This document shows, piece by piece, positions 51,635-60,687 of a stretch of 64,000 bases of DNA. Each line of letters opens with the position of its first letter. The first letter of the stretch is position 1. A program made the translations under genes and the position numbers. The notes under the pieces are model-generated. The model searched no databases, was not told where the DNA came from, and saw only the letters and a list, made by a program, of their open reading frames with translations. The DNA comes from CG2-30-36-16 sp964372115 (GTDB lineage Bacteria > Bacteroidota > Ignavibacteria > Ignavibacteriales > Ignavibacteriaceae): the NCBI GenBank assembly GCA_964372115.1, contig CAYJPN010000006.1:1-64000 (forward strand), read 5' to 3'.

Positions 51635-52879
51635 ATGAAAAGTCTTTTTAAAATGATTGTAAACCTTTTAATGGTCGTAATTCTATTTTGTTCTGCAACA
51701 ATGAAGGGACAAAATGATCAATCAAAAGACGAAAGGATTAAAAATGTAGAAAACAGCTTAATTGAAGCTAAGTCTATGGCAGGAAATATCGGATTAATAT
51801 TTGATTCAGAGCGGACAGATTCCTTGCCTAAAATGAATATCCTAGATCGGATGAAAGCCTACAATGTTCCGGGTGTTAGTATAGCTGTTATTAAGGATTT
51901 CAAAATAGACTGGGCTAAAGGTTATGGAGCATTAGAATCAAATACAAATAATGCCGTTAATACAGAAACACTTTTTCAGGCAGCATCAACTTCAAAAACA
52001 TTGGCAGCAGTAATTGTAATGCGCTTGGTTGAAGAAGGTAAACTTGATCTCGACGAAGATATAAACAATTATTTGAGATCATGGAAAATTCCTTACGATA
52101 CAATTAAAAATAAGGTAACACTTCGACAGTTGATAACACACAAATCTGGTATTAACCGGCCAGGGCAAGGATATTCATATGAAGAGAATTCTTCTCCTAC
52201 TTTAGTTCAGGTATTAAACGGACAGTCACCTGCTATTAATGATTCGCTTCATTTTGACTATTTGCCCGGCACAACTTATCAGTATTCCAACTTCGGATAT
52301 ATGATTATTCAATTAATTCTGGAGGATTACCTCAATAAACCGTATAAAGAGATCGTTCAGAAATATATATTTGATCCATTGAACATGAACTCCAGTTTTA
52401 TGCAATATCCTTTACCACCAGAAGTATATCCTAAACTTTCAACACCACATAATCAAGCCGGAGAACCGCAAGAATATGGACTGCATCCTTCAGCTTTGGG
52501 AAATGCCGGGTTGGTTACAACTCCCACTGATGTTGCAAAATTCGCAATAGAATTAATGCTGGCAAGCAAAGGCAAATCCAATAAAATTCTAAAACAAGTA
52601 TCAGTTAATACAATCTTCGCAAAAACGGCAGATGTTGATCCACAGGAATTTTCCGGTTTTTCTCAGTTAAGGTTTGGCGTCTTTCTGATGGGAGAAGGTG
52701 ACAAAAAATATTTTTTCCATCCCGGCGGCAATAACTTTGGAGCAAGTTGCGTTTTGGGCACATCTACATCTTCAGGTGATGGAGTTATAATAATGACGAA
52801 TGGCAAGATGGGATTGTATCTATCAATGGAAGTAATTGCGTCCATTGCTTATGTGTATAACTGGCATAACATAAAATAA
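51635..52879 (+). CDS. Secreted serine hydrolase, class C beta-lactamase fold (2)
   Basis: The start is at the ATG at 51635 (AGGAAC upstream), which opens a signal peptide ending M-K-G-Q; earlier possible starts at 51587 and 51602 would precede it with charged residues. 414 residues. The catalytic S118-T-S-K121 and the Y-S-N (Y-Q-Y-S-N-F-G-Y) are intact, with H-P-G-G-N near the C-terminus. It is clearly paralogous to the hydrolase at 41326, so a duplication within the region is likely. Confidence 0.9.
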   Translation: MKSLFKMIVNLLMVVILFCSATMKGQNDQSKDERIKNVENSLIEAKSMAGNIGLIFDSERTDSLPKMNILDRMKAYNVPGVSIAVIKDFKIDWAKGYGALESNTNNAVNTETLFQAASTSKTLAAVIVMRLVEEGKLDLDEDINNYLRSWKIPYDTIKNKVTLRQLITHKSGINRPGQGYSYEENSSPTLVQVLNGQSPAINDSLHFDYLPGTTYQYSNFGYMIIQLILEDYLNKPYKEIVQKYIFDPLNMNSSFMQYPLPPEVYPKLSTPHNQAGEPQEYGLHPSALGNAGLVTTPTDVAKFAIELMLASKGKSNKILKQVSVNTIFAKTADVDPQEFSGFSQLRFGVFLMGEGDKKYFFHPGGNNFGASCVLGTSTSSGDGVIIMTNGKMGLYLSMEVIASIAYVYNWHNIK

Positions 52880-52896
52880 TTTAAAGGAAAATCATA

Positions 52897-54792
52897 ATGA
52901 AACGCTTTATAATAAGTATCATTTTTTTTACTGCAGAATTTTCAGTGTGTCAATCGCAATGGGTTGTTGATACTCTAACTAATGTGCCAATGGTTAACCA
53001 ACAGGAAATTAATTTTCTTTCTGAAGCACCGGTTATTGACGGTGTTTTAGATAAAAAATTAGATTTCCTTCCCCCCCGGCATTTTGGTTATATAAGTAGG
53101 CAAAAGACGGATGCCATAATTCCGATTACTTACCGATTGGCTTATGGAACGGAATTCTTTTATGTGTTTATTGAAGCAGATGCAGAGCATATTACATTCC
53201 GTGACAGAGCATTTCAAAATGGAGATGGTTTTCTTTTACTTCTTGGCAAACCTCAGGCAAACAATGAACAAACAGATGAATTTTATGAACTAGCATGTTC
53301 CGAAGTGAACACACCCGACCGTATATGGCAAAGACATATATTCTGGAATTATAATGTTGATAAGCTATTCATTCCAACAAGCCTCGAAACAAAAATAGAA
53401 TCACATGAAGGTAATGGAAAGATCAGTTTCGAGTTATTCCTGCCATGGACAGATGTCCGTCCTTATCATCCTTGGTTATCAGAGGAAATTGGATTTAACA
53501 TTTCTTTCATCAAGGCAGTTGAACCCAAAGGTGGAATGTATTACCAGGTAGCCGATGATGGTCATGGTTATGAATTTAAAAAGAGATCATACCAAACTCT
53601 TCGTTTTCAGAAACCGGTAGTGGAAGGAAATCCGCAAACATTTGTTTCTATAAAAGAAGGACATATAACCGAGGGGCAGCCATTAAATGCGGTTGCAACT
53701 ACCGCTTCAAACCAGCCGATTACAGAAAGCGTTAATGTTTTCCTGGGAACACCGGAAACACTTGGAATGCGTCAACTTATTAGTTATGAATGCAATCCGG
53801 GAATAACTAAACATGAATTTTCTCTTAACTCATCGCAGTTGCTCGAGGGAGCGTATGAAATGCGTTGGACTTCTCAAGGTAAAGATAGCCGTGGATCAAT
53901 GGGGCTATCTGTTCTACAAAAATTTGATGAATCTGATCTAAAGGCAAGACTAGAAAAAAATAAGAATTCACTTTCTAGGGGCTCCTTCAATTCACAACTA
54001 TTTATGATACAAGAATTAAAGAAAAAGATTGAATCTCTTAAACAATACGAAACATGCTTAAGAGAGCGGTTTGAATTAAAAAACCTTATGAGGACGATAA
54101 ATCTGTCCGATAGAGGAGAAGATCCATTCAAGATTATGCGAGGTTTTATTCGCAAAGGGTACAAATCAAAACTCGATAATTCATTTCAACCATATATGGT
54201 TTATCTTCCGGATAATTACGACCCACAAAAGAAATATCCTCTAATGGTGTTCTTGCACGGCAGTGCATCGGATGAAACTTCTATTATGGGTAGCCGAGCA
54301 TCTATTCCAAACGATTTTATTGCTGTTGGACCTTTAGGACGTGGTAAGTCCAATGGTTTTGCTAAAGATAACGCGCAGGAAGATATAGCTGAAGTAATTG
54401 AAGCTGTTAAAGAAGATTATTCAATTGATGACAGCAAAATTCTTCTTACCGGTTTTTCAATGGGCGGTTATGGCGTATACCGTACTTTCTTTGAGACACC
54501 AAACAAGTATAAAGCCCTTGCTGTTTTTTGCGGCACACCTACTTGGAATAAAGATGCACCAAGTTTCATAGATGAAAATAATCTGAGTTCGTTTGATAAA
54601 ATTCCTATTTTCATTTTTCACGGCGAGAAAGATATGAACATCAAAATTGCTGCAATTAAAGATGCTGCTGAAAAATTAAGGAATGCCGGCGCACAAGTGG
54701 AATTTCAGATTGATCCCGAAAAAGGGCATCAAGCACCAAGCGAAGAAACGATTGAACTTTACAAGAAGTGGGTTGAAAGAGTAATGAAATAA
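52897..54792 (+). CDS. Secreted alpha/beta-hydrolase esterase with N-terminal CBM9-like domain
   Basis: A 631-residue exported protein (signal ends S-V-C-Q-S). The N-terminal part (about 35-245) has P-V-I-D-G-V-L-D and later strands like CBM9/DOMON-like sugar-binding domains. The C-terminal part (about 420-630) is an alpha/beta hydrolase of the esterase D/PHB depolymerase type, with oxyanion region V-F-L-H-G-S, nucleophile G-F-S-M-G-G-Y, acid in H-G-E-K-D, and histidine in E-K-G-H-Q. It may cleave esters on polysaccharides. It follows the serine hydrolase by 17 bases with its own ribosome site (AAAGGAA). Confidence 0.87.
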   Translation: MKRFIISIIFFTAEFSVCQSQWVVDTLTNVPMVNQQEINFLSEAPVIDGVLDKKLDFLPPRHFGYISRQKTDAIIPITYRLAYGTEFFYVFIEADAEHITFRDRAFQNGDGFLLLLGKPQANNEQTDEFYELACSEVNTPDRIWQRHIFWNYNVDKLFIPTSLETKIESHEGNGKISFELFLPWTDVRPYHPWLSEEIGFNISFIKAVEPKGGMYYQVADDGHGYEFKKRSYQTLRFQKPVVEGNPQTFVSIKEGHITEGQPLNAVATTASNQPITESVNVFLGTPETLGMRQLISYECNPGITKHEFSLNSSQLLEGAYEMRWTSQGKDSRGSMGLSVLQKFDESDLKARLEKNKNSLSRGSFNSQLFMIQELKKKIESLKQYETCLRERFELKNLMRTINLSDRGEDPFKIMRGFIRKGYKSKLDNSFQPYMVYLPDNYDPQKKYPLMVFLHGSASDETSIMGSRASIPNDFIAVGPLGRGKSNGFAKDNAQEDIAEVIEAVKEDYSIDDSKILLTGFSMGGYGVYRTFFETPNKYKALAVFCGTPTWNKDAPSFIDENNLSSFDKIPIFIFHGEKDMNIKIAAIKDAAEKLRNAGAQVEFQIDPEKGHQAPSEETIELYKKWVERVMK

Positions 54793-54833
54793 CAAATATT
54801 TTTGATAAAACAAAAACAAGAATATAATATGAA

Positions 54834-55205
54834 ATGCATTTTTTTAGTCTATTAATATTATTTATGATCGAGTCTATTTGCTTCGCGCAAGAACAAGTTA
54901 GTCTAGAAGCTGGTAACATTCTAAAGCAAGCTTAAGAATAGGCAGACTTGGGAAAAACTGAAATTTCCTTGTCATTTTTAGATGAATCATTGCTTAAATA
55001 TAAAGGAAAAAATTTCGACCGCTATTCTTTATTGAACTATAAATATGATCTGCTTTCAAAAGCATTCAGATTTCAAGGAGCCGCTGAAGTTTGTGTTGAA
55101 AAGGCCAGCATAGTTACTTCTCCACGCTTAGTAGGAGAGAAACTCAGAAATGCAATTGTAGAGTTAGTGAAGAATAACCGGTATTTTTTTAAATCTAAAA
55201 TTTAA
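54834..55205 (+). pseudogene. Broken gene for a small secreted protein
   Basis: An ATG at 54834 opens a signal peptide (M-H-F-F-S-L-L-I-L-F-M-I, ending F-A-Q-E). The frame is cut by TAA at 54933-54935 and TAG at 54939-54941, then continues open to 55205 as a helical, TPR-like sequence (S-F-L-D-E-S-L-L-K-Y-K-G-K-N, then A-A-E-V-C-V-E-K-A). Two stops in nine bases break an otherwise plausible 124-codon gene. It ends one base before the convergent LytTR gene. The family is unknown. Confidence 0.6.
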
Positions 55206-55940
55206 TTATAAAGCCATTCTCGATTTTATCTGCGAAGCAAATCTTCTGCTGATTGAAATTGGCGCTTCAATATTTTTCAAATAAAGACGATAGGAATAGT
55301 TGGCGCCTCTTTCAACTTTTTCTACAAAATTCATATTAATAATTGTTGATCTGTGGACTTGAATAAAAGATTCCTTAGGAAGAGATTCTTCCCAGTCACG
55401 GAGATTTTTGTTTGTCAAACCTTTTAATCCTTTCGTTGTTAAAATTTCTGTAAAGTGATCTGCCGAAGTAATTTTTATTATTGTGTCAAGACGAATAAAA
55501 TAATAGTTATAATTTATCTGAATATATATTGAATCATTTTTTGTAAGCGAAATGTTATTTGGAATTGATTGTTCTCGATTTTCTTGTAAACGTTTTACTG
55601 CAAGTGCAAGCCGCTCTGGGTTGACAGGTTTTAACAAATAATCGCACGCGTTAACGTCGAATGCTCGAATTGCATACTCATCGTATGCCGTAACGAATAT
55701 TACTTTGGCGGATATATTTTTCTTCTCAAATAATTCAAAACCTGTTTCGCCGGGGAACTGAATATCTAAAAATATCAAATCGGGTTTTAGTTGCTCAATC
55801 GATTCAACCGCTGTTTTTATATTTTTTGCTTCACCCACGATCTCGATGTTTGGAAAAACGGAAAGCATATCTTTTAAATCAATACGTGCGTATTTCTCAT
55901 CATCTACAATAAGAGTTCTATAAATTTTTTGTTTACTCAT
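55206..55940 (-). CDS. LytTR-family response regulator (2)
   Basis: A 244-residue regulator. The receiver has D59 in I-F-L-D-I-Q-F-P-G-E. The LytTR domain is at about 140-244 (N-Y-Y-F-I-R-L-D-T-I, F-I-Q-V-H-R-S-T-I-I-N). It overlaps its kinase gene (ATGA) and is the second LytTR protein in the window. The nearest candidate target region is the divergent gap at 57011-57311, which has two ACCG-type half-sites 20 bases apart. Confidence 0.92.
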   Translation of the reverse strand: MSKQKIYRTLIVDDEKYARIDLKDMLSVFPNIEIVGEAKNIKTAVESIEQLKPDLIFLDIQFPGETGFELFEKKNISAKVIFVTAYDEYAIRAFDVNACDYLLKPVNPERLALAVKRLQENREQSIPNNISLTKNDSIYIQINYNYYFIRLDTIIKITSADHFTEILTTKGLKGLTNKNLRDWEESLPKESFIQVHRSTIINMNFVEKVERGANYSYRLYLKNIEAPISISRRFASQIKSRMAL

Positions 55941-57010
55941 TCAGTTTGCGCATAAATTGTTATAACTACATTTACAAAATCAATTCCCTTTTTTATTTCA
56001 AATAAATGACTGTTCGGAAAGGAATGCTCTAACCTTTTTTTAATATTCTGCAATCCTATACCGGTTCCGGCAGCGTCAACTTTTTTATCGTTTCCAATCC
56101 AGCTTCCTGAATTTTTAACCTCCACTATAAGAGCGCTGTCTCTTATTTCCGAATGGACGGAAACTTTTAACGGAAGTGCACTTGTCTGCATTCCATGTTT
56201 CACTGCATTTTCTACAAGCGGATGAATTAAAAATATAGGAATCATAAAATCATTTGTTTCAGGAGATATGTCAAACTCAACAATTAAATCTTCATTGTAA
56301 CGTACCTGTTCAATACTAAGATATTGTTTGATAATTTCAATCTCTTTAATCAGCGGTACCTCATTGTTTTTCCCTTCAAGCAAAGAGTATCTTAAAAATT
56401 CAGAAATTTGTGTTACCATACTTTTAGCTTTTACTTGATCAACGGTAATTAATCCTCGAAGCGAGCTAAGGGAATTAAATAAAAAATGGGGATTTAACTG
56501 GTATTTGAGCATTTCTAATTGCGATGTTTTTAATAGAGTACGTTCGTGTTCTAATTGATATTTTTGATCGTTCCATTCTTCCCAAATCTTATAACCTAAG
56601 TAAAGACTGCTCCAAAGAAAACCGGCAAAAGAATTGAGATACAGCGATCGACTTATAAGAAATGGATTAAGAATTAATGGTGTTCCATTTATTAAATAGT
56701 ATATAAATATTTGGGAGTAAGTCCATAATGATCCGGCAAAAATCGAACATGCTGTAACTAAAGGGATCAGCAAAAATAAATTATATCTGTGGCAATTGTA
56801 TTTCTTATATATATAACGCAGAGGGTAAAAAGTCAAAAAGCCAGAGACGATCATAATGATTAATAATCCGAGTTCGCAAAATGATTTGACCACTGAATTG
56901 TTTACAAAATTACTTCCTATACCAATAGTTACCCAAAATAATGAATGACCAACCCAAAACCACGTTTTGCGGTTAGAAAATAATTTTTCGCCTGTTTTAG
57001 GATGTTTCAT
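55937..57010 (-). CDS. LytS-type membrane sensor histidine kinase (2)
   Basis: A 357-residue kinase with four helices in the first 145 residues (about 18-36, 45-65, 78-107 and 126-144) and a His-kinase domain with H175 in N-P-H-F-L-F-N-S-L. The HATPase has V-E-N-A-V-K-H-G and G-T-G-I-G-L-Q-N. It pairs with the downstream LytTR regulator (ATGA overlap). It diverges from the PD40/T9SS gene at 57312, separated by 301 bases. Confidence 0.92.
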   Translation of the reverse strand: MKHPKTGEKLFSNRKTWFWVGHSLFWVTIGIGSNFVNNSVVKSFCELGLLIIMIVSGFLTFYPLRYIYKKYNCHRYNLFLLIPLVTACSIFAGSLWTYSQIFIYYLINGTPLILNPFLISRSLYLNSFAGFLWSSLYLGYKIWEEWNDQKYQLEHERTLLKTSQLEMLKYQLNPHFLFNSLSSLRGLITVDQVKAKSMVTQISEFLRYSLLEGKNNEVPLIKEIEIIKQYLSIEQVRYNEDLIVEFDISPETNDFMIPIFLIHPLVENAVKHGMQTSALPLKVSVHSEIRDSALIVEVKNSGSWIGNDKKVDAAGTGIGLQNIKKRLEHSFPNSHLFEIKKGIDFVNVVITIYAQTE

Positions 57011-57126
57011 TTTTTAATAAATCGTAAAAACATTTTTGATTATTAGCTATAAACAAATCTGATTAGTAACACTATAAAGGTAAAAAGAAAATTTGATTTA
57101 TTAGTTAAAAACATAACAGGTTTTTT

Positions 57127-57155
57127 ACCGCTTACGAACAAAATCAACCGTTAAG
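57127..57155 (+). promoter_or_regulatory. Possible LytTR half-sites in divergent gap
   Basis: ACCGCTTAC (57127-57135) and ACCGTTAAG (57147-57155) start 20 bases apart. The second fits the LytTR consensus fully and the first has one mismatch in GTT. The spacing is one base short of the pairs at 42583 and 46362. They lie between the divergent LytS-type kinase gene and the PD40/T9SS gene. The rest of the 301-base gap shows nothing else I can name. Confidence 0.35.
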
Positions 57156-57311
57156 GAAGTGAAGATTTATTTAACCAGGGACTTAAATTAAGTTAACATC
57201 ACGTTTTTCGGTCATCTATTGAAAAGTTGCTCATGAGAATCAGTATCGAATATTTTACGATAACCGGAAAGCAAGAATTTAAATAGTATTAAATAAAAAT
57301 TGAGGTTGCTG

Positions 57312-58499
57312 ATGAAAAGAAAAAGCATTTTATATTTTATAGTTATCTGGGCATGCGCCACTCTTCTGTTAACAACAGAATCAATAGCGCAATGTCTTCC
57401 CTATCTTAACCAAACTCCTCCAGATAATATCCCGCTGAGATTGGTGCCTGATAGTCTTGCGGCAACTAACGACTGGCAATATCACGGAACCCCATCATTT
57501 TCCCCCGATGGGACTGAAATGTATTATGCAATTTATCGATATAATCCCGGTAGAATGGAAATATGGTTTACCCAATGTGTTAATGGTGGTTGGATTTCTC
57601 CTCAAAAAGCTCCCTTCTCTAATGACAATTATGAAAATAATAATCCATACTTTTCTCGCAATAAAGATACATTATATTTCCTCTCGGCTCGATCAAACGG
57701 TTTAATTTTTAGAGTGACAAGAACTAATGGTGTCTGGTCATCCCCTGTCGCATTAAATTTAATTTTCCCTTCCGGATATTCAACCGGCTGGCAGTTTTCG
57801 ATTGCAGATAATGGAAATATTTATGCTGAGCTAAGTTTTCGGGACAATGAAGATATTTATGTGTGGCGTTTTGTTAACGGTCAATATCAGTCACCTCAAA
57901 AACTCACAGCTATTTGCAGCCCGGAGCTCGACTTTACACCATACATCGATCCAGAAGAACGGTTTATTATATTTAGCTCAAGACGTCCTGGTGGCTTCGG
58001 AAATACCGACATCTATATCAGTAAAAAAAATCCGGACGATACATGGTCATCACCAATAAACCTTGGTCACGAGATCAATTCCGGTGACGTTATATCACCG
58101 ATAATATCTCGTGACGGCAAGTACTTCTTTTTTGACGCATGGGTACCAGGCGCTTTAGGAGGTAATCCATATTGGATGGATGCACAAGCTATTTTCAATT
58201 TGATCACTGATGTTAAGGGCGAGTATTCCGAACCAACAGGCTTTAATCTTTTTCAGAATTATCCTAATCCATTCAATCCTTCAACAACTATAAAGTACGA
58301 ATTAAAAACACCGGCGCATGTTAAATTGAACATTACAAATATACTGGGGGAGGCTGTTTTTATTGCGATTGATGAAAAAAAAGATGCGGGAGTTTATGAA
58401 TACAGTTTTAATGCCGCCAATCTTACAAGCGGTATCTATTTCTGTCAACTTACCGCGGGAAGTAATCAGAAGATAAAAAAAATGATACTGTTACGATGA
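57312..58499 (+). CDS. Secreted PD40 beta-propeller protein with type IX sorting domain (2)
   Basis: Start at the ATG at 57312 with GAGG at 57302-57305; a TTG at 57300 is less likely. 395 residues. The signal peptide ends S-I-A-Q-C. PD40 blades (F-S-P-D-G-T-E-M-Y-Y, F-L-S-A-R-S-N-G, F-S-S-R-R-P-G-G-F-G-N) fill about 40-300. The type IX sorting domain is at the end (N-Y-P-N-P-F-N-P-S-T-T-I-K-Y, end K-M-I-L-L-R). It is a tandem paralogue of the next gene, sharing Q-C-L-P-Y after the signal. Confidence 0.88.
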   Translation: MKRKSILYFIVIWACATLLLTTESIAQCLPYLNQTPPDNIPLRLVPDSLAATNDWQYHGTPSFSPDGTEMYYAIYRYNPGRMEIWFTQCVNGGWISPQKAPFSNDNYENNNPYFSRNKDTLYFLSARSNGLIFRVTRTNGVWSSPVALNLIFPSGYSTGWQFSIADNGNIYAELSFRDNEDIYVWRFVNGQYQSPQKLTAICSPELDFTPYIDPEERFIIFSSRRPGGFGNTDIYISKKNPDDTWSSPINLGHEINSGDVISPIISRDGKYFFFDAWVPGALGGNPYWMDAQAIFNLITDVKGEYSEPTGFNLFQNYPNPFNPSTTIKYELKTPAHVKLNITNILGEAVFIAIDEKKDAGVYEYSFNAANLTSGIYFCQLTAGSNQKIKKMILLR

Positions 58500-58662
58500 A
58501 ATATGAAGTAATACCAACAACTCTTAAAAGAAAGTAAAAACTATTTTTTATTGAGCATGGTGCTCGCACGTATATTAAAAGAAACCCGCTAATAAAAAAC
58601 ATGGATTACTTTTTAAGTTCGACAAAAAAATAATGTAAAATATTTAAAATGATGGCAGGAAG

Positions 58663-60486
58663 ATGAAAATAAAATATACCGTTCAGATCTTATTAATCGT
58701 GGCAACAGTAATTGTTGTTTTTTCAGCGCACTCCTTAGGTCAATGTTTGCCTTATGTTGGTCAAACCACTCCGGGCAATACGCCTGTAAAATTTGCCCCG
58801 AGTAGCTTATATATAGCGACTAGTAATTGGTGGTGGAGAAGTTCACCGGTATTTTCCCCGGATGGCAGCGAAATGTATTTTGTTAAATACTTTGCTGCAA
58901 GTGAAACCCATGAAATATGGTACACTAAATGTGTTAATGACCAGTGGACAACTCCAGCTAAAGCGCCGTTTTCAACAAGTACGTTCGACGGTAACCCTGT
59001 GTTTTCAGAAAGTAGTGATACCTTATATTTTTATTCGCAAAGACCCGGCGGATTTATTTTTAGCATTGCAAGAACCCCGGCAGGGTGGACTGAACCGGTC
59101 GCGTTAAACATACCGTTACCTTCAAATTTTTCCGGAGCCACTTCGTTTTATATTACAAAAAATAAAACAGTCTATTTTTCTATGTTAGACACTAATAATT
59201 CGCCGCCTATTATTTGGTCCACTCTTGATATTTATAAAACTGAGTTTGTTAACGGGCAATATACTCAACCGGAAAATATTGGTGCCCCAATAAATACAGA
59301 TATTGGAGAATCAGTTGGATATGTTGAACCGGAAGAAAAGTTTATAATTTACGAGTCCACTAAAACCGGCGGATATGGTTGGCACGATCTATACATAAGC
59401 AGCAGAAACCAGAATGGTGAATGGAACGATCCAATTAATTTAGGCGCAAATATAAACACCGCTTTTGAAGACGGGACGCCACAGATAACTCCGGATGGAA
59501 AGTATTTTTTTTACACCACGATGAAATTCTTAGACCATGGTTATACCCCGTATTGGGTTGATGCAAAAGTTATTTATGACTTAATAATAGATACTACGTT
59601 AGTTACTGACTATGATGGCAACACATACAAAACAATAAAAATTGGCAATCAGACATGGATGGCGGAAAACTTACGAAGTACTCATTATAGCAATGGGACT
59701 CCAATTCCATATTTCGATTATAACAACGATAGCACCAACTCAGAAATTTATGGCAGATTATATTCTTGGTCTGCAGCTATGAAAGGCGAAGCAAGCAGTA
59801 ATACTAATCCAAGCAATGTGCATGGAATTGCACCGACAGGCTGGCACCTTCCAAGCAAAGCAGAATGGCAGCAGCTTGCCGATTATTTAGGTGGTACAGC
59901 CATCGCCGGAGGAAAAATAAAAGAAACTGGTAATGAACATTGGTTGAGTCCTAATACCGGCGCAACAAACGAAAGCGGATTTACAGCTTTGCCTGCGGGG
60001 ATGTTCGCCTTCTGGCAAGAATTTCAATGGATCGGAAATTATAGCGCCTTTATTACTTCGACGGACCAATCGGTTCCAAGTCATCCCGAAGTAGCGGGAA
60101 TTAAATTAAGTTATGATAATGCTGAAATGACAATTGGAGGATTTCATCCTGATGATGCATTATCTGTTCGCTGCGTAAAAAACGATGTGAATACAAATGT
60201 TAAAAATGAACTTCCAAAACCAACCGGATATAATCTTTTTCAGAATTTCCCGAATCCTTTTAATCCTTCAACAACAATAAAGTATGAAATAAATGAACAA
60301 GCTCCGGTAAAATTGGTTATTACAAATATTCTGGGGGAAGTTGTAATTAAAGCGATTGATGAGATAAAAGAAGCAGGGATTTATGAGTATAAATTTAATG
60401 CCGATAAACTTGCGAGCGGAATATATTTCTATCAGTTGACAGCCGGGAATTTTCATGAAATAAAAAAAATGATATTGTTGCGATGA
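58663..60486 (+). CDS. Secreted PD40 propeller fused to FISUMP domain with type IX sorting domain (3)
   Basis: A 607-residue protein (AGGAAG upstream, signal ending S-L-G-Q-C). Residues about 40-300 are PD40 blades like those of its upstream neighbour. About 310-520 is a Fibrobacter succinogenes major paralogous (FISUMP) domain, with D-G-N-T-Y-K-T-I-K-I-G-N-Q-T-W-M-A-E-N-L, G-R-L-Y-S-W and G-W-H-L-P-S-K-A-E-W. The type IX sorting domain follows (F-P-N-P-F-N-P-S, end K-M-I-L-L-R). The function of FISUMP domains is unknown. The FISUMP block is inserted between the propeller and sorting domain that the neighbour has side by side. Confidence 0.88.
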   Translation: MKIKYTVQILLIVATVIVVFSAHSLGQCLPYVGQTTPGNTPVKFAPSSLYIATSNWWWRSSPVFSPDGSEMYFVKYFAASETHEIWYTKCVNDQWTTPAKAPFSTSTFDGNPVFSESSDTLYFYSQRPGGFIFSIARTPAGWTEPVALNIPLPSNFSGATSFYITKNKTVYFSMLDTNNSPPIIWSTLDIYKTEFVNGQYTQPENIGAPINTDIGESVGYVEPEEKFIIYESTKTGGYGWHDLYISSRNQNGEWNDPINLGANINTAFEDGTPQITPDGKYFFYTTMKFLDHGYTPYWVDAKVIYDLIIDTTLVTDYDGNTYKTIKIGNQTWMAENLRSTHYSNGTPIPYFDYNNDSTNSEIYGRLYSWSAAMKGEASSNTNPSNVHGIAPTGWHLPSKAEWQQLADYLGGTAIAGGKIKETGNEHWLSPNTGATNESGFTALPAGMFAFWQEFQWIGNYSAFITSTDQSVPSHPEVAGIKLSYDNAEMTIGGFHPDDALSVRCVKNDVNTNVKNELPKPTGYNLFQNFPNPFNPSTTIKYEINEQAPVKLVITNILGEVVIKAIDEIKEAGIYEYKFNADKLASGIYFYQLTAGNFHEIKKMILLR

Positions 60487-60687
60487 ACTCATACATTCCT
60501 CAATATGTAATAAGCGTCTTAGTTGATTATTTGCATTCATTTGATTTTATGTGCTGGCAATAGAAATTGATCAAAAATATAGCTATCTCAACATGATTCA
60601 CTTTTAAAAAAGTATTTATGCTTTTACGAAACTTCAATTTAATTGCTGTTTTAGACTTGGGTAAATTAATTTATAAAGGTATTAAAA

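Noticed and set aside
58553..58565. GAGCATGGTGCTC as a terminator between the tandem PD40 genes
   Set aside because: The stem is only five bases and no T-tract follows.
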